Source: Mycolicibacterium sp. P1-5 (GTDB taxonomy: Bacteria; Actinomycetota; Actinomycetes; Mycobacteriales; Mycobacteriaceae). From it: 64,000 bases of DNA. Positions 40,328-49,326 of this stretch are shown here, piece after piece; the stretch's first letter is position 1, and each line of letters starts with the position of its first letter. The translations under genes and the position numbers were made by a program. The stretch covers positions 62,001-126,000 of the forward strand of contig NZ_NPKT01000018.1 in NCBI RefSeq assembly GCF_008329565.1. Reading direction: 5' to 3'. Under the pieces are notes generated by a model that was given only the letters and a program-made list of their open reading frames with translations, searched no databases and was not told where the DNA came from.

Positions 40328-41485
40328 ATGGCTGGAAATCCGGATTTCGATGTATTCAAGTTGCCCGAGGAGCACGACGAGCTGCGGGCCGCGATCCGCG
40401 CACTGGCGGAGAAAGAGATCGCGCCCCACGCCGCGGACGTCGATGAGAACTCGCGCTTTCCTCAGGAGGCCCTGGACGCGCTGAACGCTTCGGGGTTCAA
40501 CGCCGTCCACGTGCCCGAGGAGTACGGCGGTCAGGGCGCGGACTCGGTGGCGGCGTGCATCGTGATCGAGGAGGTCGCGCGGGTCGATGCGTCGGCGTCG
40601 CTGATTCCCGCGGTGAACAAGCTCGGCACGATGGGCTTGATCCTGCGCGGGTCGGACGATCTGAAGAAGCAGGTGCTGCCGCAGATCGCCGAGGGCGCGA
40701 TGGCCTCGTATGGGCTGAGCGAGCGCGAGGCCGGCAGCGACGCAGCGGCCATGAAGACCCGCGCCAAGGCCGACGGGGACGGCTGGATCCTCAACGGCGC
40801 CAAGGCCTGGATCACCAACGGCGGCAAGTCGAGCTGGTACACCGTGATGGCCGTGACCGATCCGGACAAGGGTGCGAACGGTATCTCGTCGTTCATGGTC
40901 CACATGGACGACGAGGGCTTCACGATCGGCCCCAAGGAGCGCAAGCTCGGCATCAAGGGATCGCCCACCACCGAGTTGTACTTCGAGAACTGCCGCATTC
41001 CCGGTGACCGGATCATCGGTGAGCCCGGCACCGGTTTCAAGACCGCGCTGGCCACACTGGACCACACCCGCCCGACCATCGGCGCGCAGGCCGTCGGTAT
41101 CGCACAGGGTGCACTGGACGCGGCGATCGCATACACCAAGGACCGCAAGCAGTTCGGCTCGTCGATCTCGGATTTCCAGGGTGTGCAGTTCATGCTCGCC
41201 GACATGGCGATGAAGGTCGAGGCGGCGCGGTTGATGGTGTACTCCGCCGCAGCCCGGGCCGAACGTGGTGAGCCCAACCTCGGGTTCATCTCGGCGGCGT
41301 CGAAGTGTTTCGCTTCCGATGTCGCCATGGAGGTGACCACCGATGCCGTGCAGCTGTTCGGCGGCGCCGGTTACACCGTGGACTTCCCGGTGGAGCGGAT
41401 GATGCGTGATGCCAAGATCACTCAGATCTACGAGGGCACCAACCAGATTCAGCGGGTTGTGATGTCGCGCGCGTTGCTGCGTTGA
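40328..41485 (+). CDS. fadE25: Acyl-CoA dehydrogenase
   Basis: 385 residues, a full-length flavin acyl-CoA dehydrogenase that introduces the alpha,beta double bond in fatty acyl-CoA. SYGLSEREAGSDAAAMKT (flavin site), WITNGG, GIKGSPTTEL and the C-terminal YEGTNQIQR with the catalytic glutamate are present. The ATG at 40328 is preceded by AAGGAGG. It follows purE by 41 bases, as in other mycobacteria (Rv3274c-Rv3275c). Confidence 0.95.
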   Translation: MAGNPDFDVFKLPEEHDELRAAIRALAEKEIAPHAADVDENSRFPQEALDALNASGFNAVHVPEEYGGQGADSVAACIVIEEVARVDASASLIPAVNKLGTMGLILRGSDDLKKQVLPQIAEGAMASYGLSEREAGSDAAAMKTRAKADGDGWILNGAKAWITNGGKSSWYTVMAVTDPDKGANGISSFMVHMDDEGFTIGPKERKLGIKGSPTTELYFENCRIPGDRIIGEPGTGFKTALATLDHTRPTIGAQAVGIAQGALDAAIAYTKDRKQFGSSISDFQGVQFMLADMAMKVEAARLMVYSAAARAERGEPNLGFISAASKCFASDVAMEVTTDAVQLFGGAGYTVDFPVERMMRDAKITQIYEGTNQIQRVVMSRALLR

Positions 41486-41486
41486 T

Positions 41487-42272
41487 CTAGTCGGCGGGCC
41501 GCAGGTGGGTGATGTCGCCTGCCGACACCGTCACGACCTCGACACCGGTGTCGATGCGAAGCCGACCGAGATCGTCGACATCGACTGCGGTGCCGGTGAT
41601 TTCGTGATCGCCTGGCATCAGTGCGCGCACCCGGCTGCCCAGTGTGGCGCTTCGTCGTCGGTAATCCTCGACCAGCGTCGGATCGGGGCCGGGTGCGGCC
41701 CGCCAGCTTTGGATGCGGGTGGTCAGTTCCCGCAGGATGGCTGCCGTCAAGACGTCGCGGTCGAGTTGCGAGGCGCCCAGCATCTGCAATGACGTGGCCC
41801 TGGGATCGGGGGCCTCCTCGGCGGTGAGGGTGACGTTGAGCCCGAGACCGACGACGATGACCGGATCGGGCGCGGCCACTTCGGCCAGGATGCCGGCGAG
41901 CTTGCCGGTCCCCACCAGGACGTCGTTGGGCCACTTCACGCCCGCCTCGATTCCGGCGGAGGCCCTGACGGCGTCGACCAGCGCGACGCCGGTGAGCAGC
42001 GGCAGCCACCCCCAGCCTGCCGGCGGGACACCGTCGGCGCCGACGCCGATCGACAGCGCGATCTGCGACCGCGGCGGCGCCGACCAGCTGCGTCCGTTGC
42101 GGCCGCGGCCAGCGCTCTGGTGTTCGGCGAGCAACACGACGCCGCGGATGTCCTCGCCCGCGGCGTGCCGGGCCAACAGGTCGGCATTGGTCGATCCGGT
42201 GGTCTCGACGACGTCAATGCGTTGCACCGGAAGTCGGGATAAAGACGCCAGATTCAAGGGGGCGCGGCTCAC
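41487..42272 (-). CDS. birA: Biotin--[acetyl-CoA carboxylase] ligase
   Basis: 261 residues, class I BirA without an N-terminal DNA-binding domain. It makes biotinyl-AMP and attaches biotin to carrier proteins such as AccA3. The active-site loop reads AGRGRNGRSW, and VKWPNDVLVGTGKLAGIL is the biotin/ATP site. The GTG start has TAGGCT (42280-42285, minus strand) seven bases upstream, fitting leaderless expression. In M. tuberculosis birA lies beside accD5 and the PH gene; here it sits alone between fadE25 and the cell-wall genes in the opposite orientation. Confidence 0.94.
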   Translation of the reverse strand: MSRAPLNLASLSRLPVQRIDVVETTGSTNADLLARHAAGEDIRGVVLLAEHQSAGRGRNGRSWSAPPRSQIALSIGVGADGVPPAGWGWLPLLTGVALVDAVRASAGIEAGVKWPNDVLVGTGKLAGILAEVAAPDPVIVVGLGLNVTLTAEEAPDPRATSLQMLGASQLDRDVLTAAILRELTTRIQSWRAAPGPDPTLVEDYRRRSATLGSRVRALMPGDHEITGTAVDVDDLGRLRIDTGVEVVTVSAGDITHLRPAD

Positions 42273-42279
42273 GCCTGGG

Positions 42280-42285
42280 AGCCTA
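42280..42285 (-). promoter_or_regulatory. -10 element for leaderless birA transcript
   Basis: Minus-strand TAGGCT, seven bases before the GTG of birA. It lies between the end of the TIGR03089 gene and birA, giving birA its own transcript. Confidence 0.5.
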
Positions 42286-42286
42286 G

Positions 42287-42997
42287 TCAGGCCAGGTCCT
42301 TCGTCACCTTCTCGGTCGACCGCCGTCGTTCCAGACTTGCCCCATCGGGATTGGCCACCTGAACCAGGGACGCACCCGCGACGAAGACGGCGAGCAGGTT
42401 CGCGACGACGTCCTCCGCGGTGGACCACGGCAATGACGACATCACCCGGTCGCCGGCCGTCAGGCCCGACGCGGCAGCGGAACCTGCGGCGGCGGCCAAC
42501 ATCTCGTCGACCGAGCGGCCGTCCAGCGCCACACCCGGTCGCAGCTCGGCGCTGTACTGGTCACCGTGCACTCGCACCGCGGTCGCGTAATCGGTGACGC
42601 CGATCGGCAGATCCGGTGCCGGCTTCCCGAACGGGTCGAGCGACAACACGGCGACCTCACCGCCGGCCACCGCTTGGTCGGCCTCGTCCAGGCGCTCGGA
42701 TGTGCACAACGCGAGATCCGCCGACCCCGACATCACGACTTCAGCACCGATCCACCACACGCCCAGTAGGACCGCCGCCGTCTGCCAGTGCGCGGGCAAG
42801 AGCACCGCGACGCGAGTGCCCGGTCCGGCGCCGAGTTCGTCGCGTAACAGGTTGGCGGTCTTGGCCGCCCAGTTGGCCAGCGTCACTGTCGACAGCTCGA
42901 TGCGCTCGCCCGTCGCGTCGTCGTAATACGTGATCCGCGGGCCCATGGGGTCGGCCTTCAGCAGCGGATCCAGCACAGCCGCGGTCAGATTGGTCAT
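42287..42997 (-). CDS. TIGR03089 family protein
   Basis: 236 residues of an actinobacterial family (counterpart of Rv3268) that looks like the N-terminal fragment of an adenylate-forming enzyme: ITYYDDATGERIELSTVTLANWAAKTANLL and RVAVLLPAHWQTAAVLLGVWWIGA resemble acyl-CoA ligase starts, but the AMP-binding core and C-terminal domain are missing. It is probably not a ligase on its own. The ATG overlaps the lcp1 stop as ATGA, so it is tied to cell-wall ligation genes. Function unknown. Confidence 0.82.
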   Translation of the reverse strand: MTNLTAAVLDPLLKADPMGPRITYYDDATGERIELSTVTLANWAAKTANLLRDELGAGPGTRVAVLLPAHWQTAAVLLGVWWIGAEVVMSGSADLALCTSERLDEADQAVAGGEVAVLSLDPFGKPAPDLPIGVTDYATAVRVHGDQYSAELRPGVALDGRSVDEMLAAAAGSAAASGLTAGDRVMSSLPWSTAEDVVANLLAVFVAGASLVQVANPDGASLERRRSTEKVTKDLA

Positions 42998-44496
42998 CAG
43001 TTGACGCACTTGGGGTCGTCTGACCCCGCGGTGATGATCGGCGACGGCGGGGGAGCCGTCCCGTCGCCGGCCTGACCGGCAGCCTGGTCGACCCTCGCCG
43101 ACGACGTCGGCAGCGACCCCTCCAGACCCGAACCCGGACCGGTGTAGTCACTTGCCAGCACCACTCGCACGGTTCCCGCCGGGATCGCGGTGTCGGCGAC
43201 CACCGGGAGCCCGCCGAGTTCCTTGGCGATCGCCTGCGCGCCGAGGTCGTCCTCCTTGGCGGCCTGCACCTGACTGCGGATCACGTGATCCTTGTCGTTG
43301 TTTCCGATGTTGCCCGCCGCAAAGCCCTTGTTGCTCAGCACATCTGACACCGCACCCGCAAGCCCGTTGATGTCGGTGTCGTTGAGTACATCGGCTTTGG
43401 TCTGCTCGGGGGAGTACGCGATCTTCTCGGTCTTGCCCTCGGCCTGATCGTGCAGCAGGCTGTCCACCCACTCCTGCACCTGGCTGGGGTCGACCCGGAC
43501 CACGGACTGCATGCCGTCGTCGCTCCAGCCGGCCTCGTCGAGAACGGGGATCGTCGCGAACGCCACGTTGCCGCCCGCGAGGTTCTCGAGCTGCTTGATG
43601 AAATCCATGATGTCCCAGCCCGACGAGAGGACCACCGAGCGCTGGATCGCGTCCTGCAGCTTGTTCAGGGTCGACGGGCTGGTCAGCGTCTTACCCGAAA
43701 TCACTCGGTGGGCCAGCGAAGCCATCACGACCTGCTGACGCACTACCCGATCCAGGTCGCCGCGGGGCAGGTCGTGGCGCTGCCGGACGAAGCTCAAGGC
43801 CTGCGGGCCGTTGAGTTTCTGCCAACCGGCCGGGAAGTCGGCGCCGGAAAGAGGTTCGTAGACAGCATCTTTCAAGCAGACGTCAACACCGCCGAGAGCG
43901 TCTGTGATCAATGAGAAGCCCAGCAGGCCGATTTCGGCGTAATGGTCGACGGTGACGCCGGTGAGGTCGGCGACCGTCTTGATCAACGCCTCGCGGCCCG
44001 CCTCGACGGCTTTGGGCTCGGCCTCGGCGGGGTCCATGCCCTGCTGCTCGACCAACTGCTTCATCTTCTGCAGCTTCACCTGGCCGTAGACGCCGTTGAT
44101 TTTCGTCTTGTCCAGGCCGGGCGCCTTGACGTAGGAATCCCGGGGGATCGAGATCGCCGTCGCCGACTTCCCGTTGTTGGGGATGCGGACCAGGATGATC
44201 GTGTCGGTGTTCGTCGACACATCGTCACCGGCATGCAGGGCGGCGAGTTCGTCTTCGGACAGCGGGTTGCCGTGCGCGTCGGTGCGGCTGTCCATACCGA
44301 CCAGCAGGATGTCGATCGCGCCGTCCTGGCCGCCGCCGCCGAGCGCGGCCGTGCTCATGTGGAAGATGCCGTTCTCGAAGGACCGGATCTTGCCCCAGGC
44401 GACACCGGTGCTGACCATGACGGTGACAGCGATCAACGCGAGCACGGTTCGGACCACCCGCTGGGCGCCCGTCCGTGCTTCGGTGTCAGCAGGCAT
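42997..44496 (-). CDS. lcp1: LytR-CpsA-Psr family ligase
   Basis: 499 residues, corresponding to Rv3267. A short cytoplasmic start and one transmembrane helix (VVRTVLALIAVTVMVSTGVAWG) anchor an outer LCP domain (DILLVGMDSRTDAHGNPL, NTDTIILVRIP, SIPRDSYV, INGVYG, the arginine-rich RQRHDLPRGDLDRVVRQQ). A LytR_C domain follows (GLAGAVSDVLSNKG to RVVLASDYTG). Lcp1 is known to join arabinogalactan to peptidoglycan. The ATG has TAGCCT six bases upstream, so a leaderless transcript is likely. It is divergent from rmlD-wbbL, which make the linker that it transfers. Confidence 0.93.
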   Translation of the reverse strand: MPADTEARTGAQRVVRTVLALIAVTVMVSTGVAWGKIRSFENGIFHMSTAALGGGGQDGAIDILLVGMDSRTDAHGNPLSEDELAALHAGDDVSTNTDTIILVRIPNNGKSATAISIPRDSYVKAPGLDKTKINGVYGQVKLQKMKQLVEQQGMDPAEAEPKAVEAGREALIKTVADLTGVTVDHYAEIGLLGFSLITDALGGVDVCLKDAVYEPLSGADFPAGWQKLNGPQALSFVRQRHDLPRGDLDRVVRQQVVMASLAHRVISGKTLTSPSTLNKLQDAIQRSVVLSSGWDIMDFIKQLENLAGGNVAFATIPVLDEAGWSDDGMQSVVRVDPSQVQEWVDSLLHDQAEGKTEKIAYSPEQTKADVLNDTDINGLAGAVSDVLSNKGFAAGNIGNNDKDHVIRSQVQAAKEDDLGAQAIAKELGGLPVVADTAIPAGTVRVVLASDYTGPGSGLEGSLPTSSARVDQAAGQAGDGTAPPPSPIITAGSDDPKCVN

Positions 44497-44502
44497 CAGC
44501 TC

Positions 44503-44508
44503 AGGCTA
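44503..44508 (-). promoter_or_regulatory. -10 element for leaderless lcp1 transcript
   Basis: Minus-strand TAGCCT with six bases to the ATG of lcp1. The spacing fits transcription starting at the initiation codon. Confidence 0.45.
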
Positions 44509-44563
44509 CTGGCGAGACGGGCGCATCCCTGGTAGCCGAAACCGGCGTGCCAGACTCGTAATC

Positions 44564-45442
44564 GTGTCGGCGAAGATCGTGATTACCGGTGCCAGCGGCC
44601 AGGTGGGACGGTTTCTTGCAGGTGAGGCGGTCAGACGGGGCCTCGATGTCAGCGCATTGACGCATGCGCAATGGGACATCACCGATGCGAAAGCGGCCGA
44701 GCGGTTCGTCACGGAATCGGATCTGGTGGTCAACTGCGCGGCGATCGCGAACGTCGACGCCGCCGAGGCCGACCCCGACACCGCCTTCGCCGTCAACGCC
44801 ACCGGTGCGGAGAACGTCGCGCTCGCCTGTGCCCGGGCCGGCGCGTCGTTGGTGCACATCTCTACCGATTACGTTTTCGGTGGTCAGCAGCGCCGCCCCT
44901 ACGACGTCGGCGACGCGACCGAGCCGGTGGGCGAATACGGGCGCAGCAAGCTCGCCGGGGAAGTCGCTGTGCTGGCCGCCATGCCCGGCGCCCACATCGT
45001 GCGGACCTCGTGGGTGTACACCGGCGACGACGGCAACGATTTCGTGGCGGGGCTACGCCGGCTGGCCGCCACCGACGGCACCACCGACGCCGTCGACGAC
45101 CAGGTCGGGTCACCCACATACGTCAACGACCTCGCCGACGCGGTGTTCGAGATTGGCGAGGGTCGCATACGGGAGCCGATCCTGCATGTTGCCAACGAGG
45201 GTGCGTGCACCCGCTTCGAGCTGGCTCAGGCAGTGTTCGAGGAGCTGGGCGCCGACCCGCGCAGGATTCGGCCGGTGAGCACCGCGCAGGCCGGCCGGCC
45301 CGCGCCGCGTCCGGCGTATTCGGCGTTGTCGATGGCGACGTCGGTGCGGGCCGGGCTCAACCCGCCGCGGCCGTGGCGTGAGGCATTGGCCGAGGCGCTT
45401 GCCCAACCCATCTCCGACCGACAGTTACCCTCTACGCCGTGA
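44564..45442 (+). CDS. rmlD: dTDP-4-dehydrorhamnose reductase
   Basis: 292 residues; it completes dTDP-L-rhamnose synthesis for the arabinogalactan linker. The NADPH motif is ITGASGQVGRFLAGEA, followed by NCAAIANVDAAEAD, STDYVFGG, the YxxxK as YGRSK and RTSWVYTG. The GTG at 44564 is chosen to start just before the nucleotide-binding strand; longer in-frame starts overlap lcp1. The stop overlaps wbbL by GTGA. Confidence 0.94.
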   Translation: MSAKIVITGASGQVGRFLAGEAVRRGLDVSALTHAQWDITDAKAAERFVTESDLVVNCAAIANVDAAEADPDTAFAVNATGAENVALACARAGASLVHISTDYVFGGQQRRPYDVGDATEPVGEYGRSKLAGEVAVLAAMPGAHIVRTSWVYTGDDGNDFVAGLRRLAATDGTTDAVDDQVGSPTYVNDLADAVFEIGEGRIREPILHVANEGACTRFELAQAVFEELGADPRRIRPVSTAQAGRPAPRPAYSALSMATSVRAGLNPPRPWREALAEALAQPISDRQLPSTP

Positions 45443-46326
45443 CGTTGAGCCGCCCCCTGACCGTGGTGACGGTGACGTACTCTCCGGGTTCACATCTGGA
45501 TCGCTTCCTGTCGTCGTTGACGGTGGCCACCGATCGGCCGGTCACGGTGGTGCTGGCCGACAACGGTTCAACGGACGGGACGCCGGAGGAGGCGGTGGAA
45601 CGCTATCCCGGCACCCGCCTCGTGAGCACGGGCGGCAACCTCGGCTACGGCACCGCCGCCAACCGGGGTGTGGCGACCGCTCCCGTCGACGACGAGTTCG
45701 TGATCGTCGCCAATCCCGATGTGGTGTGGGGGCCGAACAGCATCGACGAGTTGTTGGAGGCCGCCGACCGGTGGCCGCGCGCCGCGACGCTGGGACCGCT
45801 GATCCGCGACCCCGACGGCTCGGTCTATCCGTCGGCGCGCCACCTGCCCAGCCTGGTACGCGGCGGCATGCATGCGGTGGTGGGCTTCGTCTGGAAGACG
45901 AACCCGTGGACGAAGGCCTACCGGCAGGAATACCTCGAGCCGACCGAGCGGCCCGTGGGCTGGCTGTCGGGATCGTGTCTGCTGATCCGGCGCGCGGCAT
46001 TCGATCAGGTCGGCGGCTTTGACGAGCGCTACTTCATGTATATGGAAGACGTCGACCTCGGTGAGCGGCTGGGCCGGGCGGGATGGCTCAACGTGTACGT
46101 GCCGGCTGCGGAGATCCTGCACGCAAAGGGGCACTCGACCGGCCGTGACCCGGCCAGCAACCTGCGCGCGCATCACGAAAGCACCTACCTTTATCTGTCG
46201 GATCGTCATTTTGGCTGGTGGCGTGCGCCGCTGCGATGGACTATGAAGGGCGCGCTGAAGATTAGGTCACGCGCGGCGGTACGCAAGTCCCGGCGGGAGC
46301 TGGCGAAAAGTAGGGGGATCCGGTGA
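45439..46326 (+). CDS. wbbL: Rhamnosyltransferase WbbL (GT2)
   Basis: 295 residues, the counterpart of Rv3265c, which adds L-rhamnose to GlcNAc-diphosphoryl-decaprenol, the second step of the essential linker of the mycobacterial wall. VVTVTYSPGSHLDRFL, VLADNGSTDGTPEEA, GGNLGYGTAANRGV, the DxD-like VANPDVVWG and FMYMEDVDLGERL are visible. The GTG start overlaps the rmlD stop and the stop overlaps manC, so dTDP-rhamnose supply and use are coupled. Confidence 0.94.
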   Translation: MTLSRPLTVVTVTYSPGSHLDRFLSSLTVATDRPVTVVLADNGSTDGTPEEAVERYPGTRLVSTGGNLGYGTAANRGVATAPVDDEFVIVANPDVVWGPNSIDELLEAADRWPRAATLGPLIRDPDGSVYPSARHLPSLVRGGMHAVVGFVWKTNPWTKAYRQEYLEPTERPVGWLSGSCLLIRRAAFDQVGGFDERYFMYMEDVDLGERLGRAGWLNVYVPAAEILHAKGHSTGRDPASNLRAHHESTYLYLSDRHFGWWRAPLRWTMKGALKIRSRAAVRKSRRELAKSRGIR

Positions 46327-47408
46327 GTGAAATTGACCCGTCGAAAGTCGACGCCGTGGTGCTGGTCGGGGGAAAGGGCACCCGTCTGCGGCCATTGACC
46401 GTGTCGGCGGCCAAACCGATGCTGCCCACTGCGGGGCTGCCGTTTCTGACTCATCTGCTGTCCCGCATCGCCGCGGCCGGCATCGAACACGTCGTCCTCG
46501 GCACGTCGTTCAAGGCGGCGACGTTCGAGAACGAGTTCGGCGACGGGTCCAAGCTCGGCCTGCAGATCGAGTACGTCGTTGAGGGCCAGCCGATGGGCAC
46601 CGGCGGCGGGATCGCCAACGTGATTCCCAAGCTGCGCAACGACACGGTGATGGTGTTCAACGGCGACGTGCTGTCCGGCATGGACCTGCGTCAGATGTTG
46701 TCCAGCCACCACGATTCGCAAGCAGATCTGACCCTGCATCTGGTGCGCGTCAGCGATCCGCGGGCGTTCGGCTGTGTGCCCACCGACGCCGACGGTCGCG
46801 TGGAAGCGTTCCTGGAGAAGACTGAAGATCCGCCGTCGGATCAGATCAACGCAGGCACCTACATTTTCAAGCGCGAGATCCTCGATCGGATCCCGCGCGG
46901 GCGTGAGGTCTCGGTGGAGCGCGAGGTGTTCCCGGCGCTGCTGACCGACGGGGTGAAGGTCTGCGGCTATGTCGACTCCAGTTACTGGCGGGACATGGGC
47001 ACCCCGGAAGACTTCGTCCGCGGCTCGGCCGATCTGGTTCGTGGGCTCGCGCCGTCCCCGGCGCTCGGCGGACGCCGCGGAGAGTTCCTGGTGCACGACG
47101 GGGCTTCGGTTTCGGCGGGGGCGGTGATGGTCGGCGGGACGGTGGTCGGTCGTGGCGCGGAGATCGGCCCCGGCGTCCGGTTGGACGGTGCGGTCATCTT
47201 CGACGGCGCGCGCATCGAGGCGGGTTCGGTCGTGGAGCGTTCGATCATCGGCGCCGGCGCCCGGATCGGCCCACGTGCGTTACTGCGCGATGCCATCATC
47301 GGCGACGGCGCGAACATCGGTGCGCGCTGCGAACTCCTGCGCGGCGCGCGGGTGTGGCCGGGAGTCGTCATCCCGGACTGCGGAGTTCGCTACTCCTCCG
47401 ATATCTGA
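46323..47408 (+). CDS. manC: Mannose-1-phosphate guanylyltransferase
   Basis: 361 residues; counterpart of Rv3264c (there named manB). It makes GDP-mannose from GTP and mannose 1-phosphate for mannolipids and glycans. The catalytic domain starts VVLVGGKGTRLRPLT, with KPMLPTAG, GQPMGTGGGI and VFNGDVLSGMDL carrying the metal aspartate. The C-terminal ~110 residues are a left-handed beta-helix of hexapeptide repeats (VGGTVVGRGAEIGPGVRLDG and onward). The GTG overlaps the wbbL stop. The end overlaps the opposing NUDIX gene by 19 bases. Confidence 0.94.
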   Translation: MSEIDPSKVDAVVLVGGKGTRLRPLTVSAAKPMLPTAGLPFLTHLLSRIAAAGIEHVVLGTSFKAATFENEFGDGSKLGLQIEYVVEGQPMGTGGGIANVIPKLRNDTVMVFNGDVLSGMDLRQMLSSHHDSQADLTLHLVRVSDPRAFGCVPTDADGRVEAFLEKTEDPPSDQINAGTYIFKREILDRIPRGREVSVEREVFPALLTDGVKVCGYVDSSYWRDMGTPEDFVRGSADLVRGLAPSPALGGRRGEFLVHDGASVSAGAVMVGGTVVGRGAEIGPGVRLDGAVIFDGARIEAGSVVERSIIGAGARIGPRALLRDAIIGDGANIGARCELLRGARVWPGVVIPDCGVRYSSDI

Positions 47409-47956
47409 CTCGAGCGCGAGCGGCCGACGGCCACCAGGTGCTCGACCGCAGCATCGGTGCCGTCGGGCAGCGCGTCGACGGGCCACCATCGCAGATCCAG
47501 TGATTCGTCACTGATCACAATGTGTGCATCCTCCGGCGCGCGGGCGATGAACTGCAGATCCAGATGGCGCGTCGGCACCCCCAGCGAGCAGGTGAGGGCG
47601 TGAACGTGGATGGCGCCCAACGACGCGTCGATGCCCAAGCCGTCGATGCCGGACTCCTCGGTCGCCTCACGCATCGCGGCGGCCACGATGCCGTCGTCGG
47701 AGTCTTCGCAATGCCCCCCGAGCTGAACCCAGCGGCCCAGTCGCGGATGCAGGGTCAGCAGTACCTGATCACCGGAGTGGTTGACCACCAACGCCGAGGC
47801 GGTGATATGGCCTGGGACGCAGGCTCGCTCGCAGGCGTCGGTGCGGGCAAGCAGAAAGGCCAAGACGGCCTGGCGCAAGGCATCTTGGCCGGCGTCGGGT
47901 GCGTCCCAGTCCGTCAGCAACTCGATCGCCGATTCGCGGACACCCGAGTACGTCAC
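47390..47956 (-). CDS. NUDIX hydrolase
   Basis: 188 residues with a complete Nudix box, GGHCEDSDDGIVAAAMREATEESG (the positions G-x5-E-x7-REATEESG are all kept). Such enzymes hydrolyse nucleoside diphosphates linked to other groups. RWVQLGG precedes the box, and the RHLDLQFIAR strand follows. The ATG overlaps the fbiB stop as ATGA, so it is coupled to F420 genes; whether it acts on a cofactor intermediate is unknown. Confidence 0.88.
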   Translation of the reverse strand: MTYSGVRESAIELLTDWDAPDAGQDALRQAVLAFLLARTDACERACVPGHITASALVVNHSGDQVLLTLHPRLGRWVQLGGHCEDSDDGIVAAAMREATEESGIDGLGIDASLGAIHVHALTCSLGVPTRHLDLQFIARAPEDAHIVISDESLDLRWWPVDALPDGTDAAVEHLVAVGRSRSSQISEE

Positions 47957-49326
47957 CGCCGCACCAGCAGATCACCGACCGGTGCCGGGTCGCGAGGCGC
48001 GGGCGGCTCGACCGGATAGCCGATCGCGACCGCACCCAGCGGCTCCCAATCTCGGGGCAGGTCAAGGGTTTCGCGGACAAGCTCGGCTGCGAAGATGGTC
48101 GAGCCGATCCAGCAGCTACCGACTCCTCGCACGGCCAGCGCGACCAGGAGGCCCTGCACCGCCGCGCCTACCGCGACGGTGAACATGGTGTGTTCGGCCT
48201 CGGTGCGAGCCGGGTCGGGATAGTCGTGCGCGCCCTCGGGCACCAGGAACGGGATGACGACCTCAGGTGCGTCATAGAGGATCCGGCCGCGGGCAACACG
48301 CCGCTCGACGGCGTCGGCCGGCTTGCCATCGCCGGTCAGGTCGGCACGCCAAGCGTCCCCCATCCGGTCCAGTAAAGCGGTGCGACGCATCCGGTCCTGC
48401 AACCAGACGAACCGCACGGGCCGGGTGTGATGTGGTGCCGGTGCGGTGAGCGCCTCGGCGACCGCCGCCTCGATGAGCGCGGGATCGACCGGTTCGGGCC
48501 CGAACTGGCGCACCGAGCGGCGCAGCAGTTGGGCCTGACGGCGGCCGAGTTCCAGCGACTCGGCGGTGCCCAGCCAGAACAAATCGTCCTCACCGCCGCG
48601 CAGCAGCTGTGCGGCGGTTGATCCGTCATCGTCGAGCTCGAGGCCGCGCACCACCGCGACCGGCACCGCGGTGAGCTTGCCCTTAACAAGGTCGGCGGCG
48701 GCGGCGATTTCATCGGCGACGGCTACCTCGGTGACCACCAGTTCGTTGCCGTGCCGGTCGACGGCGCCGGCGTAACTGTAGAGAACCGGCAGCCCCGCCG
48801 AGCCGATCGCGGCGTCGGTCTGCCCGTTGCGCCAGGCTCGGCCCATCGTGTCGGTGACGAGTACCGCGACATTCACTCCGAGCCGCTCGCGCAGTGCGTT
48901 GCGCAGTGCGGCGGCGCTTCCGTCGGGATCGACCGGTAGCAGGGCCAATTCGGTTGACCCGACGTTCGAGCCGTCGACGCCCGCGGCCGCCTGCACGATT
49001 CCGTTGCGATTTTCGGTGATCAGCGTGCGGCCCTTGCGGGCCAGCACTCGCACCGCCTCAGTGTCGATGAGTCTGCGGCGCAGGGCGTCCCGTTCGTCGG
49101 GATCTGCCGGGGCCGCAACAATGCGGCCCTCACATTTGGACATGACCTTGCTGGTGACCACGACGATGTCGCCGTCGCGTAACCAGGGCGCAGCTGTGAT
49201 GAGGGCGGTGGCCAGGTCGTCGCCGGGGCGAAACTCCGGAAGTCCGGGCACCGGCAGAATTTCGACGGGAGCCGCGCTGCCGTGGTCGCCGCCCGGCGGC
49301 GCCGTCGGACTTGAGCCGATGGTCAC
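47953..49326 (-). CDS. fbiB: Coenzyme F420:L-glutamate ligase / dehydro-F420-0 reductase
   Basis: 457 residues (M. tuberculosis FbiB is ~448). The N-terminal CofE-like domain adds glutamates to F420-0 (VVTSKVMSKCEGR, ENRNGIVQAAAGVDGSN, VLVTDTMGRAWRNGQTDAAIG). From ~250 on, a nitroreductase-like FMN domain reduces dehydro-F420-0 (RRSVRQFGPEPV, VQGLLVALAVRGVGSCWIG). The GTG start overlaps the fbiA stop as GTGA. F420 supports many mycobacterial reductases. Confidence 0.95.
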   Translation of the reverse strand: MTIGSSPTAPPGGDHGSAAPVEILPVPGLPEFRPGDDLATALITAAPWLRDGDIVVVTSKVMSKCEGRIVAAPADPDERDALRRRLIDTEAVRVLARKGRTLITENRNGIVQAAAGVDGSNVGSTELALLPVDPDGSAAALRNALRERLGVNVAVLVTDTMGRAWRNGQTDAAIGSAGLPVLYSYAGAVDRHGNELVVTEVAVADEIAAAADLVKGKLTAVPVAVVRGLELDDDGSTAAQLLRGGEDDLFWLGTAESLELGRRQAQLLRRSVRQFGPEPVDPALIEAAVAEALTAPAPHHTRPVRFVWLQDRMRRTALLDRMGDAWRADLTGDGKPADAVERRVARGRILYDAPEVVIPFLVPEGAHDYPDPARTEAEHTMFTVAVGAAVQGLLVALAVRGVGSCWIGSTIFAAELVRETLDLPRDWEPLGAVAIGYPVEPPAPRDPAPVGDLLVRR

